DNA of 6,061 bases from Acidobacteriota bacterium (lineage in GTDB: Bacteria; Acidobacteriota; Terriglobia; UBA7540): NCBI GenBank assembly GCA_021789565.1, contig JAJYJL010000569.1, forward strand, positions 1 through 6,061. Reading direction: 5' to 3'. Below, in pieces: positions 5,016-6,061 of the stretch; the first letter of the stretch is position 1; the number at the start of each line of letters is the position of its first letter. A program made the translations under genes and the position numbers. Below the pieces are notes generated by a model. It ran no database searches. It saw nothing but the letters and a program-made list of their open reading frames with translations, and had not been told where the DNA came from.

Positions 5016-6061
5016 GTCGATTCTCCTGTTCCTTCCTTGCGATCCGACGTCATGGGTTGCGTGGCTGCTTGGCGCACACTATTCTGGCGCAAGCGTTCTT
5101 GAATGACTTCCAGGCGCTCAATCGGACGCTGATCGGGGGAAGGTAGCGTGTTCTGAACGTTCTGGTGGACATTGGCCCCTCCGTTTCTGGCTGGGACATT
5201 CGGTCCCGCGGTCCTCAGCGGGAGCGCGTGGGCCTTGAACCATTGCAGCGGACCTTCAATGTTGAGCGGGTTGTAGCCGCGAGCGACCCATAGAGTCAGG
5301 ACCTCTTGCCAGTACGCGAGAGAGCACTCATCGGTCCCAACTGCCTGTGCAATCTGTTCCCATAGCTCCCGCGCCGGAAAGCGCCGGCGCACTTGCCGAT
5401 AGACCTGGACAGCGGGCGGTATCTCCCGCTTTGGAGGGGCCGGCTTTTCGTTTTTCGGGCGATTCTCCGTTTTCCCTCGGCTTTTCCACCGCGTGAGGAT
5501 CGCGCGCGCCAGCTTGGGAGCAATGTAGCCGCCACGTGCGCTTCCGGCGTCAATGGCTTCCTCGACTGCCTGGCGAGCCAAAGTGAATGGGTTGAGATCC
5601 CACGCTTGGGCAAGCTCGCGAAAGTCTTGTGCGACCTTGTGCCAACGGCGCGCATCGGCGCGTGAGAGAGGCCGGTGATGGTGTTCCTCGATGAGCGACA
5701 AAAGACTCTCCATCTCCTCCTTACTCGCTTCATCGAGCACGAGTCCAATGAAGAGCTGCGCATGCGTTTTCGAGAGATCACCGAAGGATTCTGCTCGAGC
5801 CGGTTTGCCTGTCTCGCCTTTTTCTTCGTTTTGGAACGGAGCCTCCATTGTTGTAGTAGTTGTTAATAGATCTTGTCTCTTTAGCGCGCGATTGGCGGTA
5901 TTCCGCAAACTGCTCTCCGTCCCTTCAGCGGAAAGCAGTTTCTGCTCTCCGCTATTATGAGCATCGGGAAGCACTTTCTGCTCTCCGTCTCCTCCTTCTG
6001 CGGGGAGCGGTTTCTGCTCCCCGATTGGCTCCCCCGTGAGACGCCCGGTGGGCGATTTCTG
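5012..6061 (-). CDS. Putative replication-initiation protein (DnaD/lambda-O-like), 5' end cut by the window edge
   Basis: The frame is open from the right edge to a TGA at 5012 (349 visible residues), so the true start probably lies outside. An internal GTG at 5974 has GGAGAG six bases before it and could be a start, but the GEQK repeats continue upstream in frame. The visible N-terminus is low-complexity: 12-residue repeats beginning EQK (residues 15-26, 27-38, 39-50), then a Thr run. Next comes a helical region (about 95-200) ending GGYIAPKLARAILTRWKSRG, similar in form to the DnaD 'Y...ILxxWxxxG' end. A Lys/Pro linker leads to a second domain (about 214-277) with IPPAVQVYRQVRRRFP, YWQEVLTLWVARGYNPLNIEG and QWFK, a pattern I associate with phage and ICE replication proteins. 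The tail is disordered and Gln-rich. ATGA overlap with a DnaC-like loader supports a replication role. I do not recognise a specific orthologue. Confidence 0.55.
   Translation of the reverse strand, partial: QKSPTGRLTGEPIGEQKPLPAEGGDGEQKVLPDAHNSGEQKLLSAEGTESSLRNTANRALKRQDLLTTTTTMEAPFQNEEKGETGKPARAESFGDLSKTHAQLFIGLVLDEASKEEMESLLSLIEEHHHRPLSRADARRWHKVAQDFRELAQAWDLNPFTLARQAVEEAIDAGSARGGYIAPKLARAILTRWKSRGKTENRPKNEKPAPPKREIPPAVQVYRQVRRRFPARELWEQIAQAVGTDECSLAYWQEVLTLWVARGYNPLNIEGPLQWFKAHALPLRTAGPNVPARNGGANVHQNVQNTLPSPDQRPIERLEVIQERLRQNSVRQAATQPMTSDRKEGTGEST
5849..5882. other. AT-rich stretch beside the palindromic repeats (candidate DNA-unwinding element)
   Basis: Ten of 34 bases are G or C, clearly below the surroundings. 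It lies just downstream, in gene direction, of the repeat array and encodes a run of Leu and Thr codons (ACA/ACT). Placement next to iteron-like repeats inside an initiator gene is what lambdoid origins show. The function is inference; a simple low-complexity linker is the alternative. Confidence 0.4.
5910..6022. repeat. Tandem imperfect palindromes (iteron-like), three full units and a half unit
   Basis: Read on the minus strand, 21-base cores lie at 6002-6022, 5966-5986 and 5930-5950, exactly 36 bases apart. Each has arms around AAA: GGGGAGCAG/CCGCTCCCC, GGAGAGCAG/GTGCTTCCC and GGAGAGCAG/CTGCTTTCC. Arm position 3 changes as a pair (G:C in one, A:T in another), and position 4 is G:C or G:T, so pairing is partly kept. 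A further CGGAGAGCAG at 5910-5919 sits 32 bases from the last unit and is read in a different codon phase, which argues for a DNA-level signal. The TTTCTG at 6056-6061 suggests another unit crossing the window edge. Units 1-3 are in frame and also produce EQK-starting 12-residue protein repeats, so a purely protein-level repeat remains possible. Confidence 0.75.
6042..6054. repeat. Small inverted repeat CGCCC-GGT-GGGCG upstream of the iteron-like units
   Basis: A perfect 5-bp GC stem with a 3-base loop lies between the first full palindrome and the truncated unit at the window edge. It may be a boundary structure of the repeat array, or chance in GC-rich DNA. Confidence 0.3.

Noticed and set aside
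5296..5781. Minus-strand ORF of 161 codons
   Set aside because: Alternative frame inside the initiator-like gene, Arg/Ser-rich in the way typical of shadow frames.
5903..6061. CRISPR array
   Set aside because: Units are only 36 bases in total, degenerate, mostly in frame with a coding region, and without repeat-spacer alternation or cas genes.

Overview
All recognisable genes in this window lie on the minus strand and are read from right to left as what looks like one long operon. The window cuts it at both ends. Base composition is moderately GC-rich, and several genes have good Shine-Dalgarno sequences (AAGGAG or AGGAG type). No secretin, CpaB/RcpC, TadZ or TadG gene is visible. This fits a monoderm (Gram-positive type) bacterium such as a GC-richer Firmicute or a Chloroflexi-like organism, but the assignment is inference and I cannot name a taxon.

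Right part (about 4270-6061): a replication module. The rightmost gene enters from beyond the window and encodes a basic, linker-rich protein resembling phage or plasmid replication initiators of the DnaD/lambda-O type. Its visible 5' end carries a tandem repeat of imperfect palindromes (three full units at 36-bp spacing, a half unit 32 bp on, and a likely extra unit at the window edge). A short AT-rich stretch follows. The layout recalls the lambda origin, where iterons and an AT-rich tract lie inside gene O. The next gene overlaps it by ATGA and encodes a DnaC-type AAA+ ATPase with an N-terminal cysteine cluster, the position of lambda P or a helicase loader.

Middle and left (about 1-4269): a compact Tad/Flp pilus set. 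The loader gene overlaps by GTGA a CpaF/TadA-type secretion ATPase with divergent motifs. Then follow two T2SSF-family membrane platform proteins (TadB- and TadC-like) with a 68-residue DUF2292/YezD-like protein between them, two tandem very small Flp-type pilins, and a prepilin peptidase (TadV/CpaA-like) that runs off the left edge in an open frame. ATPase, platform, pilins and processing peptidase are therefore all present.

The non-coding gaps are short but structured. A terminator-like hairpin precedes the TadC-like gene. The leader of the first pilin gene holds an orphan 11-base extended Shine-Dalgarno sequence and a small hairpin. A perfect 10-bp hairpin separates the two pilin genes. 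These could set the ratio of pilin to machinery. The main point of interest is the direct translational coupling of an origin-carrying replication module to a minimal Tad pilus operon. It suggests a mobile element (plasmid, ICE or phage-like) carrying its own pilus, possibly for transfer, adhesion or DNA uptake.
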